Assembly: GCF_029893635.1 (NCBI RefSeq)
Contig: NZ_JARXYR010000002.1
Coordinates: forward strand, 1,711,001-1,775,000
Direction: 5' to 3'
Origin: Variovorax sp. TBS-050B
Lineage (GTDB): Bacteria > Pseudomonadota > Gammaproteobacteria > Burkholderiales > Burkholderiaceae_C
Length of the DNA stretch: 64,000 nucleotides
Part shown: positions 18,573 through 27,148 of the stretch, piece after piece
How positions within the stretch are numbered: position 1 is the first letter of the stretch
Layout of the letters: each line of letters starts with the position of its first letter
Notes under the pieces: generated by a model
Told to the model about the DNA's origin: nothing
Database searches by the model: none
Seen by the model: the letters and a program-made list of their open reading frames with translations, nothing else
Position numbers and translations under genes: made by a program

Positions 18573-19490
18573 TCAGTTCCAGGCGCGCGAGAGCGCGTTC
18601 CAGGCGCTCGCGATCACGGGTTCGTTGCGCCGGGCCGCGAGCGAGACGAAGCGCAGCGCACAGTCGAGCTGCACGCGGTCGGCCATCACGAGGCCGTGCG
18701 ACTGGCTCTCGCGGATCGCGATGGAGTCGCGCAGCAGGCTCAGGCCCACGCCCGATTTCAGCAGGTCGAGCATGGAGGCCTCCTGGTCCACCAGCGCCAC
18801 GCGGCGCGGCGACAGCCCGAGCGGGCCGAACACCCGCTCCAGCAGCCGGTGGTGCGCCGACTCGGGCGGCGTGGCCAGCCAGGGCAGGGCGGCCAGCGCC
18901 TTCCAGTCGCGGCCCAGCACCTGCGGCCCCCAGCCCGCGGGCGCGACCACGCGGTAGGTGAAGCGCGTGAGCGTGCGCGCGGCCAGCGGCGCGGGGGGGC
19001 TGGCGGCGGCGGCTTCGCCCCCGTCGGCGTCGAGGTGGAAGCCCACGTCGAGCTCGCCGCGCAGCACCTGCGCCAGCACCGTGCCGCTCATGCCGTGGCG
19101 CAGCTCGGTTTCGATCTGCGGCGCCGATTCCACCAGTTCGCGCAGGAACACGCCGAGCCGCGTGAACTCGGGGTCGAGGATGGTGCCGATGCGCAGCGAC
19201 CCGCGCACCGTGCCCTGCAGGTTGCGCGCGGCCTGCTGCAGGTCGCCCACGGCGGCCAGCACGCGCTCGGCCTGCGGCAGCAGCGCGGCGCCGTCGGCCG
19301 TGAGCGCCAGGCCGTGCGGCGTGCGCGTGAAGAGCTGGAGCCCGGTCTCCTCGGCCAAGCGCTTCAGCTGCAGGCTCACCGCGGGCTGCGTGAGGTGCAG
19401 CCGCTCGGCCGCGCGCGACACGTTGCCCTCGCGCGCCGCGAGCACGAAGGCGCGCAGCAGCTGGAGGTCCATCGGGGCGGCGGCAGTCAT
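18573..19490 (-). CDS. LysR-family transcriptional regulator
   Basis: A 305-residue LysR regulator. The N-terminal winged helix-turn-helix (LLRAFVLAAREGNVSRAAERLHLTQPAVSLQLKRLAEE) covers about residues 10-65. A periplasmic-binding-protein-like effector domain follows. It is divergent from a GMC oxidoreductase and probably controls it. A short palindrome lies just upstream of its start. Confidence 0.93.
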   Translation of the reverse strand: MTAAAPMDLQLLRAFVLAAREGNVSRAAERLHLTQPAVSLQLKRLAEETGLQLFTRTPHGLALTADGAALLPQAERVLAAVGDLQQAARNLQGTVRGSLRIGTILDPEFTRLGVFLRELVESAPQIETELRHGMSGTVLAQVLRGELDVGFHLDADGGEAAAASPPAPLAARTLTRFTYRVVAPAGWGPQVLGRDWKALAALPWLATPPESAHHRLLERVFGPLGLSPRRVALVDQEASMLDLLKSGVGLSLLRDSIAIRESQSHGLVMADRVQLDCALRFVSLAARRNEPVIASAWNALSRAWN

Positions 19491-19497
19491 ATAAGTT

Positions 19498-19510
19498 CGC
19501 TTTATAAGCG
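19498..19510. promoter_or_regulatory. Candidate LysR operator
   Basis: The palindrome CGCTT-TAT-AAGCG lies in the 132-bp divergent spacer between the LysR gene and the GMC oxidoreductase gene, eight bases from the LysR start codon. An ATAAG direct repeat, at 19491 and 19504, overlaps it. Position and symmetry suit autoregulation by LysR. This is a pattern match only. Confidence 0.4.
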
Positions 19511-19622
19511 AGCCGCGCCGAAATCATTGGCTTTCTTCGCCTGCCTTGAGTGAAACTGCGGTCGGCGGGCGCCGGAACGGCCCATGAGCACCCAAAATAT
19601 CGACAGAGACAAAAGGCAGCGC

Positions 19623-21254
19623 ATGAGCGACGACAACACCTTCGACTACATCGTCATCGGCGGCGGCACGGCCGGCGCGCTGATGTGCAACCGGCTCACG
19701 CGCAAGTCGCAGCGGCGCACGCTGCTGATCGAGGCCGGCCGCAAGGACGACTACCACTGGATCCACATCCCGGTCGGCTACCTCTACTGCATCGGCAACC
19801 CGCGCACCGACTGGCTCTACAACACCGAGCCCGACGCCGGCCTCAACGGCCGCACGCTGCGCTATCCGCGCGGCAAGACGCTGGGCGGCTGCTCGAGCAT
19901 CAACGGCATGATCTACATGCGCGGCCAGTCGCGCGACTACGACCAGTGGGCGAAGCTCACGGGCGAGGAGGCCTGGCGCTGGGACAACGTGCTGCCCGAC
20001 TTCAAGAAGCACGAGGACTATTACCTCGGCGCCGACGAACTGCACGGCGCGGGCGGCGAATGGCGGGTCGAGAAGCAGCGGCTGCGCTGGGACATCCTCG
20101 ACGCCTTCGCCGAGGCCGCGGTGCAGGCCGGCATTCCGCACAGCACCGACTTCAACCGCGGCAGCAACGAGGGCGTGGGCTACTTCCAGGTCAACCAGAA
20201 GAACGGCTGGCGCTGGAACACGGCCAAGGCCTTCCTGAGGCCGGTGTGCTACGGGCGCCCCAACTTCGAGATGTGGGTCAATGCGCACGCCGCGAAGCTG
20301 ATCGTCGAGACGCAGGCCGACGGCAGCCGCCGCTGCACCGGCGTGCAGGTGTGGGACGGGCACGAGATGGTGACGGCGCGCGCCACGCGCGAGGTGATCC
20401 TGTGCGGCGGCGCGATCGGCTCGCCGCAGCTGCTGCAGCTCTCGGGCATCGGTCCGGCCGAGCTGCTGCGCCGGCACGGGATCGAGGTGCAGGTGGATGC
20501 GCCCGGCGTGGGCGCGAACCTGCAGGACCACCTGCAGATCCGCGCGGTCTACAAGATCGACGGCGCGCCGACGCTCAACGTGCTGACCTCGTCGATGTAC
20601 GGCAAGGCGAAGATCGGCCTCGAATACCTGATGAAGCGCAGCGGGCCGATGAGCATGGCGCCTTCGCAGCTCGGCGCCTTCACGCGCAGTTCGCCGGAGC
20701 ACGCGTGGCCGAACCTCGAATACCACGTGCAGCCGCTGTCGCTCGACGCCTTCGGCGAGCCGCTGCACAGCTTCCCGGCCTTCACCGCGAGCGTGTGCAA
20801 CCTGAATCCGACGAGCCGCGGCACGGTGCGCATCAAGAGCCCGCGCTTCGAGGACGCGCCGGCGATCGCGCCCAACTACCTGAGCACCGACGCCGACCGC
20901 AAGGTGGCGGCCGATTCGCTGCGGGTGACGCGCCGCATCGCGGCGCAGCCGGCGCTCGCGAAGTTCAGGCCGGAGGAATGGAAGCCGGGCGTGCAGTACC
21001 AGAGCGACGAGGACCTGGCGCGCCTGGCGGGCGACATCGCGACGACGATCTTCCATCCGGTGGGCACGACGAAGATGGGTGCGGACGACGATCCGATGGC
21101 GGTGCTCGACGCGCGCCTGCGGGTGCGGGGGGTGCAGGGGCTGCGCGTGGTGGACGCGGGCGCGATGCCGACGATCACGAGCGGCAACACCAACAGCCCG
21201 ACCTTGATGATGGCCGAGAAGGCTGCGGGGTGGGTGCTGGAGGCTGAGGGCTGA
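19623..21254 (+). CDS. GMC-family FAD-dependent oxidoreductase
   Basis: A glucose-methanol-choline oxidoreductase of 543 residues. It has FAD motif IVIGGGTAGALMCNRL at the N-terminus, GMC signature 1 (LRYPRGKTLGGCSSINGMIYMRG) and signature 2 (GAIGSPQLLQLSGIGP). The C-terminus has HPVGTTKMG and the active-site region TNSPTLMMAEKAA. I chose ATG 19623, with AGGCAG upstream, over one 39 bases earlier because homology begins at DYIVIGGG. The substrate is probably an alcohol or polyol and cannot be told from sequence. It is divergent from LysR. Confidence 0.93.
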   Translation: MSDDNTFDYIVIGGGTAGALMCNRLTRKSQRRTLLIEAGRKDDYHWIHIPVGYLYCIGNPRTDWLYNTEPDAGLNGRTLRYPRGKTLGGCSSINGMIYMRGQSRDYDQWAKLTGEEAWRWDNVLPDFKKHEDYYLGADELHGAGGEWRVEKQRLRWDILDAFAEAAVQAGIPHSTDFNRGSNEGVGYFQVNQKNGWRWNTAKAFLRPVCYGRPNFEMWVNAHAAKLIVETQADGSRRCTGVQVWDGHEMVTARATREVILCGGAIGSPQLLQLSGIGPAELLRRHGIEVQVDAPGVGANLQDHLQIRAVYKIDGAPTLNVLTSSMYGKAKIGLEYLMKRSGPMSMAPSQLGAFTRSSPEHAWPNLEYHVQPLSLDAFGEPLHSFPAFTASVCNLNPTSRGTVRIKSPRFEDAPAIAPNYLSTDADRKVAADSLRVTRRIAAQPALAKFRPEEWKPGVQYQSDEDLARLAGDIATTIFHPVGTTKMGADDDPMAVLDARLRVRGVQGLRVVDAGAMPTITSGNTNSPTLMMAEKAAGWVLEAEG

Positions 21255-21292
21255 GGCGGCGGTACGACCGCGCTGTCGTTTGTTCGGGGCGC

Positions 21293-21390
21293 GTGCACAG
21301 GGCACCGGGTACTCCCCTCCGCGAATGTCCCCCGGGGCTGCGCCCCTCCTCCTTTATTTCGCTGCGGGGAGCACCCGGTGCCCTGTGCAC
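21293..21390 (-). ncRNA. Candidate structured element A (conserved core in 25-bp arms)
   Basis: The arms 21293-21317 and 21366-21390 are complementary at 24 of 25 positions. The 48-base core between them, read on the minus strand, has GCAGCGAAATAAAGGAGGA, an apical stem GGGGC/GCCCC with loop GCA, then GGGGGACATTCGCGGA. The core GCGAA can pair with TTCGC. The one arm mismatch (21311/21372) becomes a G-U pair on the minus strand only. Element B at 21436-21531 has the same core with unrelated arms. It lies 38 bases after the GMC gene stop. No protein is encoded. Confidence 0.6.
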
Positions 21391-21435
21391 GAGGCACGCT
21401 GCTGGTGCATCGCTGATCAACCGGTGCTCTGAACA

Positions 21436-21531
21436 CGCTCACGCCGATGGGGTGCCTTGCGCAGCGAAATAAAGGAGGAGGCCGCAGGCCGGGGGACATT
21501 CGCGGAGCAAGGCACCCCGTCGGCGTGAGCG
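21436..21531 (+). ncRNA. Candidate structured element B (same core, different arms)
   Basis: The arms 21436-21460 and 21507-21531 pair at 24 of 25 positions, and the exception (21448/21519) is a U-G wobble on the plus strand. The 46-base core is identical to that of element A at both flanks. Its apical stem differs (GGCC/GGCC instead of GGGGC/GCCCC), with the same GCA loop. The core contains AAGGAGG, a perfect Shine-Dalgarno match, with no start codon at usable distance. It faces element A and lies 25 bases from the stop of the leftward binding-protein gene. Together A and B fill the 302-base convergent spacer at 21255-21556, where I see no gene. Confidence 0.6.
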
Positions 21532-21556
21532 CACCCCGGACAACAACCAACGCGAA

Positions 21557-22606
21557 TCACTTCTCGATCGTCTTGTTCCAGCGCGCATTCCATGCAGGCC
21601 GGTTCGCATTGATGCTCTCCCAGTCGATGGTGACCGCGGTCTTCATCCACTGGGTGATGTCGGCCACCTGCTTCACGCCGTCGCCCACGGCGGGCGCCTT
21701 GGGGTTGGTGGGGATCTGCGCGCCGTACTGCAGCACGTTGGCCTGGGCGAGCGGGCTCAGCAGGAACTCGGCGAGCTTCTGGGACAGTTCGGGCTCGCTG
21801 TTGTTCGCGATCACGCACTGGCCCACCATCAGCACCACCGCGCCTTCCTTCGGCGGCGCGTACTCCACCGGAATGCCCTTGGTCTTGAGCGCGGCCACGG
21901 CCGTGGGGGTGAGCGGGAAGATCGCGGCCTCGCCGGTCTGCACCATCTCCGAGAGCTTGGCCGAGCTCGGGATGTACTCGAGCACGTTCGGGCCGATGGT
22001 GGTCGGCCAGGCCTTGAAGCCGGGCTCGACGTTCTTGTCGTTGCCGCCCTGGATGCGGTTGAACATCAGGAAGCCGTGCAGCCCGAAGGACGAGGACGAC
22101 ATCGACTGGAACACCACCTTGCCCTTGAACTTCGGATCGGCCAGGTCCAGCCACGAGGTGGGCGGTGCCCAGCCCTTCTCCTTGAACATCTTCGCGTTGT
22201 AGGCCAGCCCGGTCATGCCCAGGCTCACGCCGCTCGCCATGTCGTCCTTGAAGCGCGCGGCCGGGTAGATCTCGGCCAGCGACGGATTGGGCTTCTGCTT
22301 CTCGCACAGGCCCATGCCGATGGCGCGCACCATCACGCCGTCGTCGAGGAACATCACGTGCATCTGCGGCTTGTCCTTGTTGGCCTGCGCCTTCGCGAGG
22401 ATGTCGGACGAGGTGCCGGGCACCACCACCACCTTGGCGCCGTGGAGCTTCTCGAAGGCGGGGAACACGTACTGCGTGTACGCCTTCTCCATGGTGCCGC
22501 CGTTCATGCCGATGTAGAGCGTCTTGGTCTGCGCGTGGGCGCCGCCGGCGGCGAGGGCGAGCACGAGCGGGGCGAGGAAGGCGAGGGGCTTGGCGGTGCG
22601 TGGCAT
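21557..22606 (-). CDS. Extracellular solute-binding protein (PotD-like)
   Basis: A periplasmic binding protein of 349 residues. A signal peptide ends near AHAQ (residue 24), and the start has GGAG just upstream. A family 1/PotD-type fold follows (TLYIGMNGGTMEKAYTQYVFPAFEKLHGAKVVVVPG, LGMTGLAYN). It is the last gene of the leftward importer-dehydrogenase operon and would deliver substrate to the two permeases at 25493-27148. The substrate is unknown; linkage to a D-amino-acid or opine-type dehydrogenase suggests an amino-acid derivative. Confidence 0.92.
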   Translation of the reverse strand: MPRTAKPLAFLAPLVLALAAGGAHAQTKTLYIGMNGGTMEKAYTQYVFPAFEKLHGAKVVVVPGTSSDILAKAQANKDKPQMHVMFLDDGVMVRAIGMGLCEKQKPNPSLAEIYPAARFKDDMASGVSLGMTGLAYNAKMFKEKGWAPPTSWLDLADPKFKGKVVFQSMSSSSFGLHGFLMFNRIQGGNDKNVEPGFKAWPTTIGPNVLEYIPSSAKLSEMVQTGEAAIFPLTPTAVAALKTKGIPVEYAPPKEGAVVLMVGQCVIANNSEPELSQKLAEFLLSPLAQANVLQYGAQIPTNPKAPAVGDGVKQVADITQWMKTAVTIDWESINANRPAWNARWNKTIEK

Positions 22607-22619
22607 GGGAGCGCTCCAG

Positions 22620-23799
22620 TCAGGTGGGGGTTGAAACGGTGGCGGGGGAAGAGGAAGAAGGCGAAGGCGGCGCCGCGTCGCCGAAGCGGTCGATCGCGAA
22701 GGCCTCGATCGGCGTGTCGCTGCGGCCGTCGCGCGCGAGCTCGGCCAGCACCTCGCCGGCGGCCGGGCCGATCTGGAAGCCCGCGCCCGCGAAGCCGAAG
22801 CCGTGGAACAGGCCGCGCGTGGTGCGGCTCGGGCCGAGCACCGGTTCGCGGTCGGGCAGGTAGCCCTCGGTGCCGCCCCAGGTACGGATGATGTGCGCGT
22901 GCGCCAGCCCGGGCAGCAGCTCGACGGCCTGCTGCGCCAGCGTGGCGATGGCTTCGCGTTCGGCGCGCGCGCGGTCGGCATCGAGCGTGAGGCCGGTGCC
23001 GCCGCCGAGCACGAGGTTGCCGCGCGCGACCTGCCGGCAGTAGATGCCGCCGCCTTCGACGCCGAGGCTCCAGCCGAGGAAGTTCGGCAGCGGCTCGGTC
23101 ACGGCCATCAGCGGGCTGCGCGAGAACATCGGCGGCGCCTCGCCGAACTGCGCCGCGATCGCGCCGGCCCAGGCGCCCGCGCAGTTGAGCAGCACCGGCG
23201 ACTGCACCTCGAGCGCATTGCCCGAGCGCACCATGAAGTGCGCGCCGTCGTGCGCCACCTCGTCGACGCGGTGGCGCTCGAAGACCTGCGCGCCCGCGCG
23301 CTCCGCGGCCCGCGCGAAGGCCGGCGACACGAGCCGCGGATTGGCCTGGCCGTCCTCCACGCACAGCGAGCCGCCCACCGCGCGCGCGCCGAGCCAGGGG
23401 CACTGCGCGCGCAGCCGTGCGCCGGAGATCAGTTCGAGCCCGAGGTCGAAGTCGCTGCAGAGCGCGCGGTAGCGCTCGAGCGAGGCCATGTCCCGATTCG
23501 CTGCGCGCGATCTTGAAATGCCCCGAGCGCACGTATTCGCCGTCGGTGCCGAGCAGTTCGGGCAGCCGGCCCCAGAGGCGGTGCGCGCGCTGCGCCAGCG
23601 GCAGCTGCGCGAGCGGCCGCCCCTGGCGCCGCACGCCGCCGAAGTTCACGCCGCTGGAGCGCGAACCGCAGAGGTCGCGTTCGAGCAGCACCACGCCCAG
23701 GCCCATGCGGCGCAGTGCGAGCGCGGCCGAGGCGCCGACGATGCCGCCGCCGACGATCGTCACGTCGGTGCGCAGCTTCTTCTTCGGGCCGCCGCTCAT
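22620..23799 (-). pseudogene. FAD-dependent oxidoreductase (DadA/HcnC-like), interrupted by a one-base frameshift
   Basis: The intact protein would have about 392 residues. The N-terminal part (TDVTIVGGGIVGASAALALRR, then CGSRSSGVNFGGVR) reads from the ATG at 23799 to about 23495. The C-terminal part (MASLERYRALCSDFDLG to GFGFAGAGFQIGPAAGE) reads in another frame. Removing one base from the CCC at 23492-23494 (GGG on the coding strand) restores one frame through SESDMASLERY. This may be a true mutation or an assembly error in a homopolymer. It is the catalytic flavoprotein of a three-subunit dehydrogenase and overlaps the next gene by ATGA. Confidence 0.85.
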
Positions 23800-25190
23800 G
23801 CGCCGCCTCCCTCGCCGGCCTGCGCCAGCCGGATCGGGATCGGCTTGATCGGCGCCTGCCCGCGCAGGCGGCCGACCTGCGCCAGCGGCTGCGCGGTCGC
23901 ATGCGCGAGGATCTCGGCCGCCGCGGCGCCGCACATCCGGCCCTGGCAGCGGCCCATGCCCACGCGCGACAGCGCCTTGAGCCGGTTCAGCTCGTCCGCG
24001 CCGCAGCCGGCCACGGCCTCGCGCAGGTCGCCGGCGGTCACGTTCTCGCAGCGGCAGATCACGAGCGCGTCGTCGGCCTGCGCCGCCCAGTCCGGCGGCA
24101 GCGGAAAGGCGCGCTCCAGGCCCTTTCGGAAAACCGCGAGCCGCGCCAGCCGGCGTTCAAGCGCGGCGGCGCGTGCGCCGTCGACCGCGATGCCGCTGTC
24201 GGCCAGGAGCGCCAGCGCCGCGCGCTCGCCGGCCCATTCGGCCGCATCGGCGCCCATGATGCCGGCGCCGTCGCCCGCGAGGTACACCCCCTCGACGCTG
24301 GCGCGGCCCGCCGCATCGCGCACCGGCAGGTGCGCGCGCTGCAGCGGCGCGAAGGCGAAGCGGCAGCCGAGCAGGTCGGCCAGCTGGGTCTCGGAACGCA
24401 GCGCATGGCCCAGGCCCACCGCGTCGCACTCGATCGAACGTTCGGCATGCCCGTCGTGCCAGGCCACGCCCGCCACGCGGGATTCGCCTTCGTCGCCGGT
24501 CACGCGCAGCGGTCGCACGCCGCGGTGCACCGGAACGCCGTGCGCGCGCAGCCAGGCCACGTAGTACAGGCCCTTCGCGAACACGGCCGGCTGCGAGAGC
24601 AGCGCGGGCACGGCGGCGGCCTGGTCGGCCAGGCGCGCGGTGTCGAGCACCGCGGCCACGTCCACCCCCGCCTTCGCATACTGGCAGGCCACCAGGTACA
24701 GCAGCGGACCGGTGCCCATGAACACCACGCGCCGGCCGATCGCGCAGCCCTGGAACTTGAGCGCCACCTGCGCGCCGCCGAGCGTGTAGACGCCCGGCAG
24801 CGTCCAGCCCGGCAGCGGCAGCACGCGGTCGGTCGCGCCCGTCGCCACGAGCAGGTGCGTGTAGGGCACGCGCCGGTTGCTCTGCGTCGGGTTGTGCATC
24901 ACGTCGAGGCAGCGGTCCTGCGCGTTCCACACCAGGCTGTCGGGCCGGTGGTCGATGCGGCCGGCGAGGCCGTCGAAGGCGGCGTGCAGCGCCTCGGCGC
25001 GCTGCGACTCGAAGCCGTACAGCGTGCGCGCGCTGCGCGCTGCGAGCCGCTCGGGCGGGCGGCGGTAGATCTGGCCGCCGGCGCGCGGCGCCTCGTCGAC
25101 CACCACCGGCCGCAGGCCGTGCGCCACCAGCGTCTGGGCCGCGCGCACCCCGGCCGGGCCGGCGCCGACGATCACGGGACGAAGCGTCAT
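23796..25190 (-). CDS. NAD(P)/FAD-dependent oxidoreductase, HcnB/opine oxidase subunit A-like
   Basis: A 464-residue flavoprotein. It has an FAD motif at the N-terminus (VIVGAGPAGVRAAQTL), a second nucleotide-binding region (VVFMGTGPLLYLVACQYAKAG) and a C-terminal BFD-like iron-sulfur region with ICRCENVT and GMGRCQGRMCG cysteines. This layout matches HcnB, OoxA and D-hydroxyproline dehydrogenase subunits. It overlaps both neighbours by ATGA, so three subunits are made together. It is expected to pass electrons from the DadA-like subunit to the respiratory chain. Confidence 0.92.
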   Translation of the reverse strand: MTLRPVIVGAGPAGVRAAQTLVAHGLRPVVVDEAPRAGGQIYRRPPERLAARSARTLYGFESQRAEALHAAFDGLAGRIDHRPDSLVWNAQDRCLDVMHNPTQSNRRVPYTHLLVATGATDRVLPLPGWTLPGVYTLGGAQVALKFQGCAIGRRVVFMGTGPLLYLVACQYAKAGVDVAAVLDTARLADQAAAVPALLSQPAVFAKGLYYVAWLRAHGVPVHRGVRPLRVTGDEGESRVAGVAWHDGHAERSIECDAVGLGHALRSETQLADLLGCRFAFAPLQRAHLPVRDAAGRASVEGVYLAGDGAGIMGADAAEWAGERAALALLADSGIAVDGARAAALERRLARLAVFRKGLERAFPLPPDWAAQADDALVICRCENVTAGDLREAVAGCGADELNRLKALSRVGMGRCQGRMCGAAAAEILAHATAQPLAQVGRLRGQAPIKPIPIRLAQAGEGGGA

Positions 25191-25492
25191 GCGCCGCGCC
25201 CCCCGGTGACCAGCGCCATGCCCGGCGCGATGAAGGTCGAGCAGGCGCGCAGCCGCTCGCCCGCCTCGGTGGCGATCCAGCAGTCCTGGCAGGCGCCCAT
25301 CATGCAGAAGCCCGCCCGCGGCAGGCCGCTGAACTCGTTGCGCCGCAGCCGGGTGCCGTGCGTGAGCACCGCGGTCAGCACGGTGTCGCCCGCGAGCGCA
25401 CGCGCGGGTGCGCCGTCGAGCGTGAAGTGCACGGCCTCGCGGCCGGTCTGCTCGGCCACGCGGTGCAGCAGGGGCAGGGCGTTCGCGGCCAT
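25187..25492 (-). CDS. (2Fe-2S)-binding small subunit, HcnA-like
   Basis: A 101-residue ferredoxin-like protein. The cysteines at 63, 68, 71 and 84 (CMMGACQDC, then ACS) form the 2Fe-2S ligand pattern of HcnA/SoxX-type small subunits. It overlaps the HcnB-like gene by ATGA and abuts the upstream permease gene. The short length and gene order fit the small subunit of a heterotrimeric flavoprotein dehydrogenase. Confidence 0.92.
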   Translation of the reverse strand: MAANALPLLHRVAEQTGREAVHFTLDGAPARALAGDTVLTAVLTHGTRLRRNEFSGLPRAGFCMMGACQDCWIATEAGERLRACSTFIAPGMALVTGGRGA

Positions 25493-26287
25493 CTAGCGGC
25501 GCCCCACCAGCACGCGGTCGAGGCCGTAGACGCGGTCGAGCACCACCATCGCCACGGCGGTGAGCGCCACCATCAGCGCCGACACCGCGGCCATCAGCGG
25601 ATCGATGGACTCGGTGGCGTACATGTACATGCGCACCGGCAGCGTGACCGTGCTCGGCGAGGTCACGAAGATCGACATCGTCACCTCGTCGAAGCTGTTG
25701 ATGAAGGCCAGCAGCCAGCCGCCGGTGACGCCCGGCAGGATCATCGGCAGCGTGATGCGGCGGAACACCGTCGCCTGGCTCGCGCCGAGCGAGAGCGCGG
25801 CCTGCTCGGCGCTGCGGTCGAAGCCCACCAGCGCGGCCACCACCAGCCGCAGCGTGTAGGGCGTAACGATCAGCGCATGCGCCAGCACCAGCCAGCCGAA
25901 GCTGCCGGTGCCGCCCACCAGCGCGAACAGGCGCAGCAGCGCCACGCCGAGCACCAGGTGCGGAATGATCAGCGGCGAGAGGAAGAGGCCGTTGAGGAAG
26001 TCGCGGCCGCGGAAGTCGTGCCGCGTGATCGCCATGCCGGCCGGCACCGCGAGCAGCGTGGCGATGGTGGCCGAGGCCAGCGCGAGCCAGAGGCTGTTGC
26101 GGAACGACTGCATGAAGTCGGGGTGCGCGAACACCGCCTCGAACCAGCGCAGCGAGAAGCGCGTGGTCGGGATGGTGAGCGTGTTCTCGGGCGTGAACGC
26201 CACGATGCACACCACCGCGAGCGGCGCCAGCATGAAGGCGATGACGAGCGCGTTGAACGCGAGGGCGAGGGGACCGTTCTGGCGCAT
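25493..26287 (-). CDS. ABC transporter permease (PotC-like)
   Basis: An inner-membrane permease of 264 residues with about six membrane segments. The EAA loop region (EQAALSLGASQATVFRRITLPMILPG) contacts the ATPase. The order permease-permease-ATPase upstream and the binding protein downstream is that of polyamine-type importers. The stop is a TAG one base after the next gene start. Confidence 0.94.
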   Translation of the reverse strand: MRQNGPLALAFNALVIAFMLAPLAVVCIVAFTPENTLTIPTTRFSLRWFEAVFAHPDFMQSFRNSLWLALASATIATLLAVPAGMAITRHDFRGRDFLNGLFLSPLIIPHLVLGVALLRLFALVGGTGSFGWLVLAHALIVTPYTLRLVVAALVGFDRSAEQAALSLGASQATVFRRITLPMILPGVTGGWLLAFINSFDEVTMSIFVTSPSTVTLPVRMYMYATESIDPLMAAVSALMVALTAVAMVVLDRVYGLDRVLVGRR

Positions 26288-26290
26288 CGT

Positions 26291-27148
26291 TCAGCCCAGC
26301 GCTTTCTTGTAGCGGCCTTCGACCAGGCGGTTGTAGCTGAGCATCACCACCAGGTTGGCGGCGAGCAGCGTGAGCGCCACGGCCGCGCCGAGCGGCCAGT
26401 TGAGCTCGTGCAGGTATTCGTCGTAGACCACCGTCGCGACCATCTTGAGCCGCCGCCCGCCGAGCAGGCCCGGGATCGCGAACGAGCTCGCCGCCAGGCC
26501 GAACACGATCAGGCTGCCCGAGAGGATGCCCGGCATCACCTGCGGCAGCACGATGCGCCGCAGCGTGGTGAAGGGCGTGGCGTTGAGCGACAGCGCCGCG
26601 TTCTCCACGCCGGGGTCGAGCTTCTGCAGCGAGGTCCACACCGGGATCACCATGAACGGCAGCATCACGTGCACCAGCGCGATCACCACCGCGGCGCTGG
26701 TGTAGAGGATCTTCACCGGGCCGATGCCCACGAGCTGCAGCAGTGCGTTCACCGCGCCCTCGGGCCCGAGCAGCATGCTCCAGCCGAAGGCCCGCACCAC
26801 CACCGACACCAAGAGCGGCGCCAGCACCACCAGCAGCAGCATCGAGCGCCACGGGTTGCGCATGCGGCTCAGCACGTAGGCCTCGGGCGCGCCGACCAGC
26901 ACGCAGATCAGCGTGACCAGCGCCGAGATCCAGAAGGTGCGCCAGAAGATGCCGTGGTAGTAGGAATCGGTGAACACCTGCGCGTAGTGCGCGAGCGTGA
27001 ACTCGCCCGCCTTCGGGCCGGTCGCCGGGTCGTAGACGTTGAACGACAGCACCGCGGTGAGCGCGAGCGGCACCACCAGCAGCGCGGTGAACAGCAGCAG
27101 CGCGGGCCCGGAGAGCCACCACGGCGCGGTCTTGGCCGTCGTGCTCAT
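26291..27148 (-). CDS. ABC transporter permease (PotB-like)
   Basis: The second inner-membrane permease, 285 residues with about six membrane segments and the EAA loop (ENAALSLNATPFTTLRRIVLPQVMPG). The start at 27148 overlaps the ATPase stop by ATGA. It lies three bases upstream of the PotC-like gene. With its partner it forms the import channel fed by the binding protein at 21557-22606. Confidence 0.94.
   Translation of the reverse strand: MSTTAKTAPWWLSGPALLLFTALLVVPLALTAVLSFNVYDPATGPKAGEFTLAHYAQVFTDSYYHGIFWRTFWISALVTLICVLVGAPEAYVLSRMRNPWRSMLLLVVLAPLLVSVVVRAFGWSMLLGPEGAVNALLQLVGIGPVKILYTSAAVVIALVHVMLPFMVIPVWTSLQKLDPGVENAALSLNATPFTTLRRIVLPQVMPGILSGSLIVFGLAASSFAIPGLLGGRRLKMVATVVYDEYLHELNWPLGAAVALTLLAANLVVMLSYNRLVEGRYKKALG

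Noticed and set aside
21293..21531. CRISPR or insertion-sequence remnant at the twin hairpins
   Set aside because: There are no direct repeats with spacers, no transposase fragment and no target duplication; the arms differ between the two copies.
21417..22307. Open frames crossing the two hairpin elements
   Set aside because: They are shadows of the binding-protein gene extended through palindromic DNA; composition is not protein-like.
23796..27122. A 1108-residue frame upstream of the HcnB-like protein
   Set aside because: The upstream part is the out-of-frame shadow of two permeases and the 2Fe-2S subunit, all of which have their own clear frames.
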